Part shown: one piece after another, positions 27,229-35,716 of the stretch
Layout of the letters: each line of letters begins with the position of its first letter
Numbering within the stretch: position 1 is the first letter of the stretch
Assembly: GCA_023511995.1 (NCBI GenBank)
Contig: JAIMAL010000017.1
Coordinates: 1-57,161 of the forward strand
Direction of reading: 5' to 3'
DNA: 57,161 bases
Source: Burkholderiales bacterium
GTDB lineage: Bacteria > Pseudomonadota > Gammaproteobacteria > Burkholderiales > Thiobacteraceae
Translations under genes and position numbers: made by a program
Notes under the pieces: model-generated
The model's input: the letters and a program-made list of their open reading frames with translations, nothing else
The model's database searches: none
What the model was told of the DNA's origin: nothing

Positions 27229-27678
27229 ATGGAAACCATCGAACTCAAAATCCTTGATCCCCGGATGAAGGCGCTTTTGCCCGCCTATGCCACGGCGGGC
27301 TCCGCCGGCCTCGATCTGCGCGCCGCCATCGAGGCACCCTTATGCCTGGCCCCCGGGCAGACCGAACTCATCCCCACGGGGCTTGCCATCCACATCGGCA
27401 ACGCGGGCTATGCGGGCCTCATCCTGCCCCGCTCGGGGCTCGGCCACAAACACGGCATCGTGCTGGGCAATCTGGTGGGCCTCATCGACTCCGACTACCA
27501 GGGACAGCTTTTCGTCTCCTGCTGGAACCGCGGCCAGGAGGCATTCACCCTGCATCCCCTGGACAGGATCGCCCAACTGGTGATCGTTCCCGTGGTGCGG
27601 GTGGCCTTCGACATCGTCGAGGAGTTCCAGGCAAGCGAACGGGGTAGCGGCGGATTTGGCAGCACCGGCAGGCAATAG
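27229..27678 (+). CDS. dut: deoxyuridine 5'-triphosphate nucleotidohydrolase (dUTPase)
   Basis: The 149-residue protein carries the five conserved trimeric dUTPase motifs, including [31 protein letters not shown] and the C-terminal [11 protein letters not shown]. It removes dUTP and supplies dUMP for thymidylate synthesis. A CATAAT at 27182-27187 may be the -10 of its own promoter, though no clear -35 is seen. Confidence 0.97.
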   Translation: METIELKILDPRMKALLPAYATAGSAGLDLRAAIEAPLCLAPGQTELIPTGLAIHIGNAGYAGLILPRSGLGHKHGIVLGNLVGLIDSDYQGQLFVSCWNRGQEAFTLHPLDRIAQLVIVPVVRVAFDIVEEFQASERGSGGFGSTGRQ

Positions 27679-27809
27679 CCGGCCCCTATACGCCTGGCAC
27701 GGAATGTGCTCAAGGCCCCGGGAAGGAGACAGCCCGGCATGGCCGGAAAAACACTCAACCACGGGCTCCGGCGGCAAGACCGGAGCGGTGAGCGGAGCAG
27801 AAGCGCGTC

Positions 27810-29285
27810 ATGAAGCCTTCCCTCGCCCGCCTGTTTTTGGTGGGATTCTTCGTGCTGGCCCTGGCCGCCTCGGCGGGGGGATTCCTGCTGCATGCCGTGG
27901 TTTCCCTGCACCAGCATTACCTCAAGAGGGAACCGCCACCCTATGCCCAGGCCGTCCTCGCCGCCCAGTTGCAGAACCTGCCCATCCGCCTGCGCGAGGA
28001 GGCCCGCGCCATCGCCCGCTCCCCCCTGACCCTCGAGGTCCTCGCCGAAGGGGACCACACCGCCCGTCAGAATCTCGTCGCCACCCTGCGGGGCCTGTAC
28101 CCGGACTTGCAGGAGATCCAGATCCTGAGCGAAGACGAGGCGGCGGGAAGGCAACCCGTCGCCGGGAGCTTGAGCCCCGCCCAGCGGGAACTCATCGAGC
28201 TTTTGCGGCAAAAACCGGACAGCCCCGACGCCATGCGGGTGGATCGGCTCAACCTGCGCTTTTCCGCCCCCGTGCGCCATCCGGACAACGACCACCTGCT
28301 GGGCTACGTGCTCCTTGCCCGCGATCTCGGCGACATCCAGCTCCTTTTCTCCGGCACCCCCCTCCTCGATGGCTACGCGGAACTGCAGCAGGAGGAAGGG
28401 GGCCACTTCGTCACCGTGCTCAAACGGGGCGATGAAGGCCTCAAGGCCATCACCCCGCCCCGGTACACGGAAATTTCCGGCACGCCCTGGCGGCTTGCCA
28501 CCTGGTCCGCGCCGCCCCCGGGGGGGCTGCTTTCCGACCTCAAAACCAGTTTCGTCCTGGTCTGGGCGGGACTGGTTTTGCTCCTAGCTCTGACGCTGGC
28601 CCTCATCTACTTCTACGGCAACCGGGCCCTGCAGGACGATCTTGCCGCGCTCACCAAGCTCTTCTCCGACCTCGGCAAAAACCGCCTGCGCAAAGCCTAC
28701 AACGTGCAGTTGGAGGAGCTGCAGCTGGCCTTTCACGTCATGTACCAGTTGGCGAAGCTCACGGTGGGCAAGCACCTGGCCGTGGTGAATTCGGCGGGCA
28801 TGGATCATCTGTCCCAGGTACACAACCGGCGCAGCTTCGACGCCAAGCAACACGAAATTTTCCAGCAGGTGAAGGAGGGTTGGCCGGCCAGTCTGCTCAT
28901 CCTGGACATCGACGAATTCAAGCGGATCAACGACATCTATGGCCACGATGCCGGCGACCAGCTCATCGTCCAGTTTGGCAAGGCCCTCAAAGAGCGGCTC
29001 CGGTCCAGTGACTTCGTGGCCCGCTTGGGAGGTGACGAGTTCTGCGTGATTTTCCCCAACACGCCCTTGAAGCGGGCGATGGAACTGGCCGAGCGGCTGC
29101 GCCGCAGCATGCCCGCCACGCTGGAGCTTGCGCCCGGCGTGGTGCACGCCCTCTCCTGGAGCGGCGGGCTTTCCGAGTACAACCGTAACGATCAGTCGGA
29201 GAATGCGGCGCTTGCCCGCGCCGACCAGGCGCTTCTGGAAGCCAAGCGGGGGGGACGCAATCGCACCGAGGCGAAGGCCGCTTGA
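27810..29285 (+). CDS. membrane-bound diguanylate cyclase (GGDEF)
   Basis: The 491-residue protein has a membrane helix at about 8-30, a periplasmic sensor region at 31-245, a second helix at 246-270, and a linker helix. The GGDEF domain starts near residue 330. The active-site GGDEF is at 407-411, with an intact inhibitory RxxD site (RSSD, 398-401) and HNRRSFD upstream. It is predicted to make cyclic di-GMP in response to a periplasmic signal that cannot be identified. Its stop is three bases from the convergent unknown gene. Confidence 0.9.
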   Translation: MKPSLARLFLVGFFVLALAASAGGFLLHAVVSLHQHYLKREPPPYAQAVLAAQLQNLPIRLREEARAIARSPLTLEVLAEGDHTARQNLVATLRGLYPDLQEIQILSEDEAAGRQPVAGSLSPAQRELIELLRQKPDSPDAMRVDRLNLRFSAPVRHPDNDHLLGYVLLARDLGDIQLLFSGTPLLDGYAELQQEEGGHFVTVLKRGDEGLKAITPPRYTEISGTPWRLATWSAPPPGGLLSDLKTSFVLVWAGLVLLLALTLALIYFYGNRALQDDLAALTKLFSDLGKNRLRKAYNVQLEELQLAFHVMYQLAKLTVGKHLAVVNSAGMDHLSQVHNRRSFDAKQHEIFQQVKEGWPASLLILDIDEFKRINDIYGHDAGDQLIVQFGKALKERLRSSDFVARLGGDEFCVIFPNTPLKRAMELAERLRRSMPATLELAPGVVHALSWSGGLSEYNRNDQSENAALARADQALLEAKRGGRNRTEAKAA

Positions 29286-29288
29286 GGC

Positions 29289-29771
29289 TCAGAAGGGACC
29301 CATCTGGGTGCTGGAGAAAAGCAGCTCGTGGGCGCGGCGGGCGAATTCCTCCGCCTTCGCGTCGTCGATGAAGAGCTTGATGAGCTTACGGCAGGAATCG
29401 ATGGTGGCGGCGAGCTCCTGCGGGCTTTGCCCCGATTCCTCGATTTTTTTCACCACCTTCCCGCTTTGCGCCCCCAGGAGGGAACGGGCCAGGGCGATCA
29501 GCTCCGCCTTGGGGTCACCCACGGCGCGGCCGCGCCGCCCCGCTTCCTCCGCGGTGGCAATGTAGCCCTCCTGGGCCAGGGTGGCCAGCGCCGCCTCCAC
29601 GTCCGGCACCCCCAGTGCCCGCTCGAGGATGCGGGACACCGGCGACTTGCCATCGACCAGGATCAGCACCCGCCGCAGCGTGTGGGCGAGGCCATGGCTG
29701 CGACGTTCGAATTCCTCCTCGCCCTTGGCGGTGCGCACGAAAACCAGCCGGGGGTCCATGGTGAGTTCCAT
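29289..29771 (-). CDS. unknown 160-residue protein
   Basis: The first 75 residues (FVRTAKGEEEFERRSHGLAH... ILERALGVPDVEAALATLAQEGYIA) look like a winged-helix-like or similar small alpha/beta domain. The rest is helical, with charged helices and no membrane segment. I do not recognise the family. It follows the 99-residue membrane protein gene with its ATG one base after that stop, so the two are almost surely cotranscribed. An internal ATG four codons in (29759) is an alternative start. Confidence 0.7.
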   Translation of the reverse strand: MELTMDPRLVFVRTAKGEEEFERRSHGLAHTLRRVLILVDGKSPVSRILERALGVPDVEAALATLAQEGYIATAEEAGRRGRAVGDPKAELIALARSLLGAQSGKVVKKIEESGQSPQELAATIDSCRKLIKLFIDDAKAEEFARRAHELLFSSTQMGPF

Positions 29772-29772
29772 T

Positions 29773-30072
29773 TCAAGCCGACAGTTCTTCGATCACGGTA
29801 TGGATGAGCTTGATGGTGATGGCCACATAGATCGCGCCGAAGAAGAAAATCAGCGCCACCACGTACCGGAGCGTGACCTCCGAGAGCTCACCGAGAAAGG
29901 GCATGGCGGCGTAACCGATGGAGAACAACACCACCATGGCGGTGAGCACCCGCCAGCGTTTGCCCACCACCCCGCCGGGCACCCGCGATTTCAGGCTGAA
30001 GACCAGCCACAGGCAGTAGAGCATGACGATGATGGCCGAAGCCATGATGACTGTAATGATCTCGACATCCAT
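29773..30072 (-). CDS. small membrane protein with three predicted helices
   Basis: This 99-residue protein has hydrophobic segments at about 6-26, 43-62 and 68-90, with the short basic loop SLKSRVPGGVVGKRWR between the first two. A GAGGAA ribosome site precedes the ATG. No known domain was recognised. It pairs with the downstream 160-residue gene, and the LexA-like gene lies divergent across 232 bases. Confidence 0.7.
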   Translation of the reverse strand: MDVEIITVIMASAIIVMLYCLWLVFSLKSRVPGGVVGKRWRVLTAMVVLFSIGYAAMPFLGELSEVTLRYVVALIFFFGAIYVAITIKLIHTVIEELSA

Positions 30073-30268
30073 GTTGGCGTTTCCTCGTTTTGTTGTTGCT
30101 TTTGCGTCGGCACCCGCCGACCCCCATCCCGCCTCACGGGATATATTAGCGTAACACGACCCGGTCCTTTTGGATCATGCCCCAACCTGCGCAAATACGC
30201 ATGCAAGTTCCACGCCAGCGCCTGGGTTGGCCGACAAGCGGCGGGCCCGGCGATCAGCATCACGAGTC

Positions 30269-30298
30269 TTGACGGATCGAACATTCGTTCGATAGGAT
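30269..30298 (+). promoter_or_regulatory. promoter with LexA-type operator for the LexA-like repressor
   Basis: TTGACG at 30269-30274 is the likely -35, and the GATAGGAT run at 30291-30298 contains a plausible -10. Between them, at 30276-30293, lies the perfect inverted repeat ATCGAAC-N4-GTTCGAT. CGAAC-N4-GTTCG is close to the SOS box recognised by Gram-positive LexA rather than the CTGT-N8-ACAG type usual for proteobacteria. A repressor bound here would block its own promoter. Confidence 0.7.
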
Positions 30299-30304
30299 GC
30301 CGGC

Positions 30305-30880
30305 ATGGGGGACGATGCCCGCTACCTCGCCAAGCTGCAGGATTTCTACGCCCGCCACCGCGTGCTGCCCGCCTATTCCACCATGGGCGAGCTCCTGGGT
30401 TTGCGCTCCAAGTCGTCGGTTGCCGCCCTCATCGAACGGCTCAAGCGCGCGGGCTTCCTGGAAACCGCGCCGGACCGCCGGCTCAAGCCCACCGCCCGCT
30501 TTTTCCAGCGCCCCCGGGTGGAAAGCGTGCGCGCCGGCCTCCCCCACCCGGCAGCGGAAGGCAACCCGGAAGGCCTCACCCTCGATGAATACCTCATCGA
30601 GCGCCCCTCCCGCACCGTGCTCATCACCGTCAAGGGCGATTCCATGGTGGAGGCGGGCATCCGCGAAGGGGACATCGTGGTGGTGGAACGCCGCCCCACC
30701 GCCGAGGTGGGGGACATCGTGGTGGCCATCGTGGACGACGAGTTCACCCTCAAATTCCTGGACAGGGATGGCGAAGGCTTTCTCCTCAAACCCGCCAATC
30801 CTGCCTATCGGCCCATCCGCCCCGCCGGCAGCCTGGAAATCTACGGCGTGGTGGTGGGTCTCGTGCGCAAGTACCGCTGA
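30305..30880 (+). CDS. LexA family transcriptional repressor
   Basis: The 191-residue protein has an N-terminal winged helix-turn-helix (residues 1-65, GLRSKSSVAALIERLKRAGFL) and a C-terminal S24 peptidase-like domain. The Ala77-Gly78 bond in VRAGLP matches the LexA self-cleavage site. Ser113 (GDSM) and Lys150 (TLKFL) form the expected catalytic pair. All parts for RecA-stimulated self-cleavage are therefore present. It may be the main LexA or a second one; the window cannot decide. The predicted transcription start falls very near the ATG, so the leader is short or absent, though an AGGA at 30294-30297 could serve as a weak ribosome site. Confidence 0.88.
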   Translation: MGDDARYLAKLQDFYARHRVLPAYSTMGELLGLRSKSSVAALIERLKRAGFLETAPDRRLKPTARFFQRPRVESVRAGLPHPAAEGNPEGLTLDEYLIERPSRTVLITVKGDSMVEAGIREGDIVVVERRPTAEVGDIVVAIVDDEFTLKFLDRDGEGFLLKPANPAYRPIRPAGSLEIYGVVVGLVRKYR

Positions 30881-30887
30881 GTCCGCC

Positions 30888-30916
30888 TTGACATAGTGTA
30901 ATCCGGACACTATTCT
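30888..30916 (+). promoter_or_regulatory. promoter and candidate NrtR operator
   Basis: TTGACA (30888-30893) and TATTCT (30911-30916) with a 17-base spacer form a strong sigma-70 promoter. A 21-bp inverted repeat at 30893-30913, ATAGTGT-N7-ACACTAT with perfect arms, fills the spacer and overlaps both boxes. NrtR proteins bind palindromes of about this length and usually control their own operon. Confidence 0.8.
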
Positions 30917-30937
30917 CGGGGTCCGGATGACAGACCT

Positions 30938-31618
30938 GTGACAGGCGTGGCTCCCTTCTGCTACTCCCACCCCCATCCCGCGGTCACCACGGATGTGGTG
31001 CTGTTCACCATCCGCGAGGAGCGGTTGCAACTGGTGCTCGTGCGCCGGCGCAATCCGCCCTTTGCCGGTCAGTGGGCGCTGCCGGGCGGCTTCCTCGACC
31101 TCAAGGAGGACCTCGCCGCCTGCGCGTTGCGGGAATTGAAGGAGGAGACGGGGATCACCGACGTCTATCTGGAGCAGCTCTACACCTTCGGCCGTCCGGA
31201 CCGCGATCCCCGCGAGCGGGTGATTTCCGTTGCCTATTATGGGCTCGCCCCCGCCGACCGGCTGCAGCTCAAGCCCAGCTCGGATGCCACGGAAGCGGCC
31301 TGGTTTCCCTACGGGGCGCTGCCGCCCTTAGCCTTCGATCACCGGGAGATCGTGGAAAAGGCCCATGAGCGGCTGGTGGCCAAGCTGGGCTACTCCACCA
31401 TTGCTTTCCAGTTTCTACCCGCCGAATTCACCCTTGGCGAGCTGCAGGAGGTGTACGAAATCATCCGCTCGGAGCGGCTGGACAAGCGCAATTTCCGCAA
31501 GTGGATCCTCACCCGCAACCTGATCGAGGAAACCGGCGCCACCCGCCGCAATGGCAGTCGCCGCCCCGCCAAGCTCTTTCGCACCAGGCATCCCGGCCGC
31601 GTGGAAATCATCCGTTAG
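30938..31618 (+). CDS. nrtR: NrtR-type regulator of NAD biosynthesis (Nudix plus winged helix)
   Basis: The 226-residue protein from a GTG start has a complete Nudix box at 51-73 (GGFLDLKEDLAACALRELKE then ETGI). A C-terminal winged-helix region follows from about 150 (FTLGELQEVYEIIRSERLDK). This fusion is the mark of NrtR, which binds ADP-ribose through the Nudix domain and represses NAD synthesis genes. The next gene is nadA, 24 bases on, which supports the call. The intact box means hydrolase activity is possible. A four-codon ATG frame at 30927 overlaps the GTG start. Confidence 0.88.
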   Translation: MTGVAPFCYSHPHPAVTTDVVLFTIREERLQLVLVRRRNPPFAGQWALPGGFLDLKEDLAACALRELKEETGITDVYLEQLYTFGRPDRDPRERVISVAYYGLAPADRLQLKPSSDATEAAWFPYGALPPLAFDHREIVEKAHERLVAKLGYSTIAFQFLPAEFTLGELQEVYEIIRSERLDKRNFRKWILTRNLIEETGATRRNGSRRPAKLFRTRHPGRVEIIR

Positions 31619-31642
31619 CGGCCCCAACCCCTCGAGGCGCCC

Positions 31643-32653
31643 ATGGAACCCACCCTCCCCTTTCCCCTCGAATCCCCCGCGGAAGACCAGGCGGCCCGGC
31701 TCGTTCGCATCAAGCGGCTGCTTGCGGACCAGGATGCCGTGCTGGTGGCCCACTATTACACCGACGCCGCCTTGCAAACCCTGGCCGATGAGACCGGCGG
31801 CTGTGTGGCGGATTCCCTGGAAATGGCGCGCTTCGGCCGCGCCCATCCGGCGCGCACCCTGGTGGTGGCGGGCGTGCGTTTCATGGGGGAGACGGCCAAA
31901 ATCCTCAATCCGGAAAAACGGGTGCTCTTGGTGGAAAAGGAAGCCACCTGCTCCTTGGACGATGCCTGTCCGGCCGACCGCTTCGCCGCCTTCTGCGATG
32001 CCCATCCGGATCGTACCGTGGTCGTCTATGCCAACACCAGCGCAGCGGTGAAGGCCCGCGCCGACTGGGTGGTGACCTCCAGCATCGCCGTCGAGGTGGT
32101 GGCCCACCTCCATGCCCAGGGGCGGAAGATCCTCTGGGCGCCGGACAAACATCTGGGAAGCTATGTGCAGCGGGTGACCGGTGCCGACCTCCTCCTCTGG
32201 GACGGGAGCTGTGTGGTGCACGAGCGGTTCAAGGCCGATCTCCTCGCCCAGATGAAACAGCGGCACCCGGGCGCGGCGGTGCTCGTGCATCCGGAATCCC
32301 CGGCCGAGGTGGTGGCCCAGGCCGACGTGGTGGGATCCACCACCACCCTCATCCGCGCCGTGCGGGAACTCCCCAACCGGGAATTCATCGTCGCCACCGA
32401 CAACGGCATCCTGCACAAAATGCGCGAGGCCGCCCCCGACAAAGTCTTCCTCGAAGCCCCCAGCGGCGGGGCCGGGGCCACCTGTGCAAGCTGTGCCCAC
32501 TGTCCGTGGATGGCCATGAACAGTCTTGCCAGCCTGGAGCGGGTGCTCACCACCGGCGCCAACGAGATCCACATCGACGAAGCCATCCGCCGCCGCGCGG
32601 TGGTGCCCATCCAGCGCATGCTGGATTTCGCCGCCTCCCGGCACGGGCGGTAA
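31643..32653 (+). CDS. nadA: quinolinate synthase
   Basis: This 336-residue protein has the motifs of Nad[26 protein letters not shown]-like [13 protein letters not shown], and the C-terminal CASCAHC cluster ligand region. It condenses iminoaspartate with dihydroxyacetone phosphate, using a [4Fe-4S] cluster, in de novo NAD synthesis. No nadB or nadC is nearby. It lies in an operon with nrtR, which likely controls it. Confidence 0.95.
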   Translation: MEPTLPFPLESPAEDQAARLVRIKRLLADQDAVLVAHYYTDAALQTLADETGGCVADSLEMARFGRAHPARTLVVAGVRFMGETAKILNPEKRVLLVEKEATCSLDDACPADRFAAFCDAHPDRTVVVYANTSAAVKARADWVVTSSIAVEVVAHLHAQGRKILWAPDKHLGSYVQRVTGADLLLWDGSCVVHERFKADLLAQMKQRHPGAAVLVHPESPAEVVAQADVVGSTTTLIRAVRELPNREFIVATDNGILHKMREAAPDKVFLEAPSGGAGATCASCAHCPWMAMNSLASLERVLTTGANEIHIDEAIRRRAVVPIQRMLDFAASRHGR

Positions 32654-32713
32654 GCCGCGTTCAAGTCCCGCCTCTGCCTGCCGTTAAAGGAGGCAGGACT
32701 CGGGAAACATGGC

Positions 32714-33262
32714 GTGATCAAACTTGCCCTCCGGTTGAAGGACCGTCTGCTCGCCCTCTGGCGCCGCCCCACTTCCGTGGACGAGCCCGCGCACGCCGAG
32801 GACCCCGAGGCGAAGGAGGCGCCGGCAGAACCAGAACCCCCGCCGGCCCCACCCCCGGAAGCGGCCGTGGCCGCGGCAAGCCCTGTGCGGCCGGGCTTTC
32901 CCCGCGGCCTCTGGCTGGGGGCAGCGGCCCTCCTCTTCGCCGCCGCCGGGGCCTTCGCCGCCGTCCTCGTCATGGGTAGCCGCGAAAACGCCGCCTTCCA
33001 GCAGCTCAAGGCAAGACAGGCGGCCCTGGAAGAGGAAAACCGGCGGCATCATTCCCAGCCCATCATTCCTGCCCCTGACCGACCGGTTACGGAAGTGGTC
33101 AAGCCGTCTTCGCCCGCCCCGGCCAGCCTGCCGGCGGTGGAAGCCCCACCCCGGGGCGCACCCGTGAGCGGCGAATGCCTGGTCTCCGGGGAGGACGACC
33201 TACGTGGGGTGGTGCACGAATGCATCACCGCCTTCAACCGCGCCGCAGCCCGACGCCGCTGA
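32714..33262 (+). CDS. unknown membrane-anchored protein with Pro/Glu-rich N-terminal region
   Basis: The 182-residue protein starts at a GTG. It has an acidic and Pro-rich segment (20-58), one membrane helix at about 65-87, a short coiled coil at 90-112, and a Pro-rich linker. The small C-terminal region holds two Cys (GECLVSGEDDLRGVVHECI) that could form a disulfide in the periplasm. No family was recognised. An in-frame ATG is absent nearby. It sits 12 bases before the EAL/HDOD gene and may be cotranscribed with it. Confidence 0.7.
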   Translation: MIKLALRLKDRLLALWRRPTSVDEPAHAEDPEAKEAPAEPEPPPAPPPEAAVAAASPVRPGFPRGLWLGAAALLFAAAGAFAAVLVMGSRENAAFQQLKARQAALEEENRRHHSQPIIPAPDRPVTEVVKPSSPAPASLPAVEAPPRGAPVSGECLVSGEDDLRGVVHECITAFNRAAARRR

Positions 33263-33274
33263 CGGGAGAAGACC

Positions 33275-34513
33275 ATGGAAGAGCGCATCTTCCTCGCCCG
33301 TCAGCCCATCCTCGACCGGCAGCAGAATCTTTTCGCCTACGAGCTCCTCTTCCGCGACAGCGCGAGCGGAACCGCCAACGTGAAAAGCGACCTCGCCGCC
33401 ACGGCCCAGGTCATCACCCGCCTTTTCTCCGAGATGGGGGTGCAGGCCGTTCTCGGCCAGGCCCTGGGCTTCATCAATGTGAGCCGGGAAATGCTGCTTT
33501 CCGACATGATCGAACTCCTGCCCGCCAATCAGATCGTGCTGGAAATCCTGGAGACGGTGGAAGTGGATCGCGCCGTGGTGGACCGCTGCGTGGCGCTCAA
33601 GAAGGCGGGCTTCACCCTCGCCCTCGACGATTTCACCGTGCTGCGGGAGGAATACCGGATGCTTCTGCCCCTGGTGGACATCGTCAAGGTGGACGTGATG
33701 GGCATGGATACGGCAGCCCTGCACGAAGCCTGCCAGCGGCTCAAACCCTGGCCTGCCAAGCTGCTCGCGGAAAAAATCGACGACCGCGGCCAGTTTGTCA
33801 CCTGCCTTGAGCTGGGCTTCCACTATTTCCAGGGCTATTTCTTTGCCAGGCCATTGGTCATGGAGGCGCGGCGGGCCGATCCCTCCCAGCTTACGCTGCT
33901 CAAGCTTTTGGCCCTGGTGCTGGAAGATGCGGAAACCACGGAGCTGGAAAACGCCTTCAAGCAGGACCCCAAGCTCACCTACAGTCTGCTGCGGCTCACC
34001 AATTCCGTGGCCTGTGGTGTCACCCAACGCATCCGCAGCCTCTCCCAGGCCATCGTCGTGCTGGGCCGCCGCCAGCTCCTGCGCTGGCTGCAGCTCCTCC
34101 TCTTCGCCCTGGAGCAGGGCAGCGGGCCCTATCCCACCCCCCTCATGCGGCTGGCGGCGGCGCGGGGGAAGACCATGGAGATCCTCGCCCGCATCGGCGC
34201 CGCCAAGGACCGCGTGCTACAGGATCAGGCCTTCATGACCGGTGTGTTCTCCCTCCTCGACGTGCTGCTGGGACAGCCCCTGGCAGACCTCGTGGAACAG
34301 TTGCGCCTGGATGACGATCTGAAAATCGCCCTGCTTGAGCGGCAGGGACAACTGGGGCGTCTGCTTCGCCTCTGCGAGGCGATGGAGAAGGCCGACTTCG
34401 ACGCCGTGGCGGCCATTTTGCGGGAACTGCCGGCACTCAGCCCCCACGACCTCATGGAAGCCCAGCTCGCCGCCGCCCGCTGGGTGGACAGTCTGGCCGA
34501 AACGAGCCCTTAG
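33275..34513 (+). CDS. EAL-HDOD signalling protein, EAL probably inactive
   Basis: The protein has 412 residues. The N-terminal half is an EAL domain (FLARQPILDRQQNLFAYELLFRDS). The EAL signature is replaced by ELLF, and several catalytic acids seem changed, so cyclic di-GMP hydrolysis is doubtful. The C-terminal half is an HDOD domain (FKQDPKLTYSLLRLTNS). This architecture matches YuxH/CdgJ-type proteins, which often act as regulators of motility or signalling. A GGGAGA ribosome site precedes the ATG. The stop overlaps the convergent nnrS stop. Confidence 0.88.
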   Translation: MEERIFLARQPILDRQQNLFAYELLFRDSASGTANVKSDLAATAQVITRLFSEMGVQAVLGQALGFINVSREMLLSDMIELLPANQIVLEILETVEVDRAVVDRCVALKKAGFTLALDDFTVLREEYRMLLPLVDIVKVDVMGMDTAALHEACQRLKPWPAKLLAEKIDDRGQFVTCLELGFHYFQGYFFARPLVMEARRADPSQLTLLKLLALVLEDAETTELENAFKQDPKLTYSLLRLTNSVACGVTQRIRSLSQAIVVLGRRQLLRWLQLLLFALEQGSGPYPTPLMRLAAARGKTMEILARIGAAKDRVLQDQAFMTGVFSLLDVLLGQPLADLVEQLRLDDDLKIALLERQGQLGRLLRLCEAMEKADFDAVAAILRELPALSPHDLMEAQLAAARWVDSLAETSP

Positions 34514-35712
34514 CCCGGCTGGCCGTCGATGCGGGGGCGCAGCCACATGGGCGCATAAATCCAGAGGAAAAGGGCGAAGGCCAGCGCCCACAGCCACTGG
34601 GTTGCGCCGAGGAAGAAGGGATAGGCCGCCGGCCAGAACAGGGGGCCCAGCACCCGGGTCACGAAGGCCGCCAACATGAGGAAAAACACTGCCGTCAGCA
34701 ACCGGGGTGGTGCCTGGATGCTGCGGCCGGTGTGGCCAAGGCTCACCCGCGCCATCATGCCCACCGTCATCAGCCCGATGCCGCCGGCGGCGAAGGCATG
34801 CACGGCCAGGAAGGGCGACACCCCCGCCCAGATGGCCAGCGCCTTGAGGGCAAAGCCCAGCACCGCCGCCCCATAGCCGAGGTACAGAATCCACAGCAAG
34901 GGCTTGCGCCAAATCCCGGGCGTATGCCAGTCGTAAAGCCGCACCCCGTGCACCACGAAAAGCGCCAGCGCACTCACTCCCGCAAGCCACGGCCAGGGCA
35001 AGAAGACATCCGCCGCCCAGAAGAGCAGCATCAAGGCGAGGCTCGCCCGATCCACCCAGACGCGGTTTTTCAGGGTCACCGGATAGCCTACCCCCCGCTC
35101 GATGAAAAAGGGCACGACGCGCCGACCCATGACGAAAATCAGGGAGACCACCAGATAGAGCCCGGAATAGAGTCCCCAGCGCACCGCCGGGGCGTGGGAC
35201 ATCGCCCCCCAATAGAAAAGCCCGTTGGCCAGCACGAGGAGCAGCACCTTGGAGACGATCCCGTACTGCCGCCACTGCCCGGCGCGAGCGAGCGGCTGGG
35301 CGAGGGCGCCGACGAGGAACAGCCCGAAGGCAAGGTCGAAAAGCGCGGCGAGATGCCAAGCCCTGGGGGCAAAGCCCATCATGAGCCGCGCGGCAAGCCA
35401 CAGGGCACAAGCCGCCGCCAGGGCCGGCCCACGTAGGGTGGGAAGATTCGTCCAGTTGCGCACGGCAGTCAGGAGAAATCCGGCCACCACCGCCAGCGCA
35501 TAGCCGAAGATCATCTCGTGGGCGTGCCAGGCGGCAGGCGCCACCGGCAGGGGCGCCGGCAGGGGCCAGGCGTAGAGCTGGCTGCCCGTCCACAGGGGGA
35601 TGGAAAGCAGGGAAAACACCGCCGCCAGGAGAAAGAAGGGGCGGAAACCCAGGTTGAAAAGGGCGAAGGGATGGAGTTTTGCGGCAGGGGGAGTGAGGGG
35701 GACCACGGTCAT
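34510..35712 (-). CDS. nnrS: NnrS family membrane protein
   Basis: The 400-residue protein has about twelve hydrophobic segments, starting FALFNLGFRPFFLLAAVFSLL and including WHAHEMIFGYALAVVAGFLLTAVRNW, both typical of NnrS. NnrS is a heme- and copper-containing membrane protein tied to tolerance of nitric oxide, often in denitrifiers. No other denitrification gene is in the window. I chose the ATG of MTVVPLTPPAAKLHPF; the longer start would overlap mnmC. It starts four bases after the mnmC stop. Confidence 0.88.
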   Translation of the reverse strand: MTVVPLTPPAAKLHPFALFNLGFRPFFLLAAVFSLLSIPLWTGSQLYAWPLPAPLPVAPAAWHAHEMIFGYALAVVAGFLLTAVRNWTNLPTLRGPALAAACALWLAARLMMGFAPRAWHLAALFDLAFGLFLVGALAQPLARAGQWRQYGIVSKVLLLVLANGLFYWGAMSHAPAVRWGLYSGLYLVVSLIFVMGRRVVPFFIERGVGYPVTLKNRVWVDRASLALMLLFWAADVFLPWPWLAGVSALALFVVHGVRLYDWHTPGIWRKPLLWILYLGYGAAVLGFALKALAIWAGVSPFLAVHAFAAGGIGLMTVGMMARVSLGHTGRSIQAPPRLLTAVFFLMLAAFVTRVLGPLFWPAAYPFFLGATQWLWALAFALFLWIYAPMWLRPRIDGQPG

Positions 35713-35716
35713 GACT

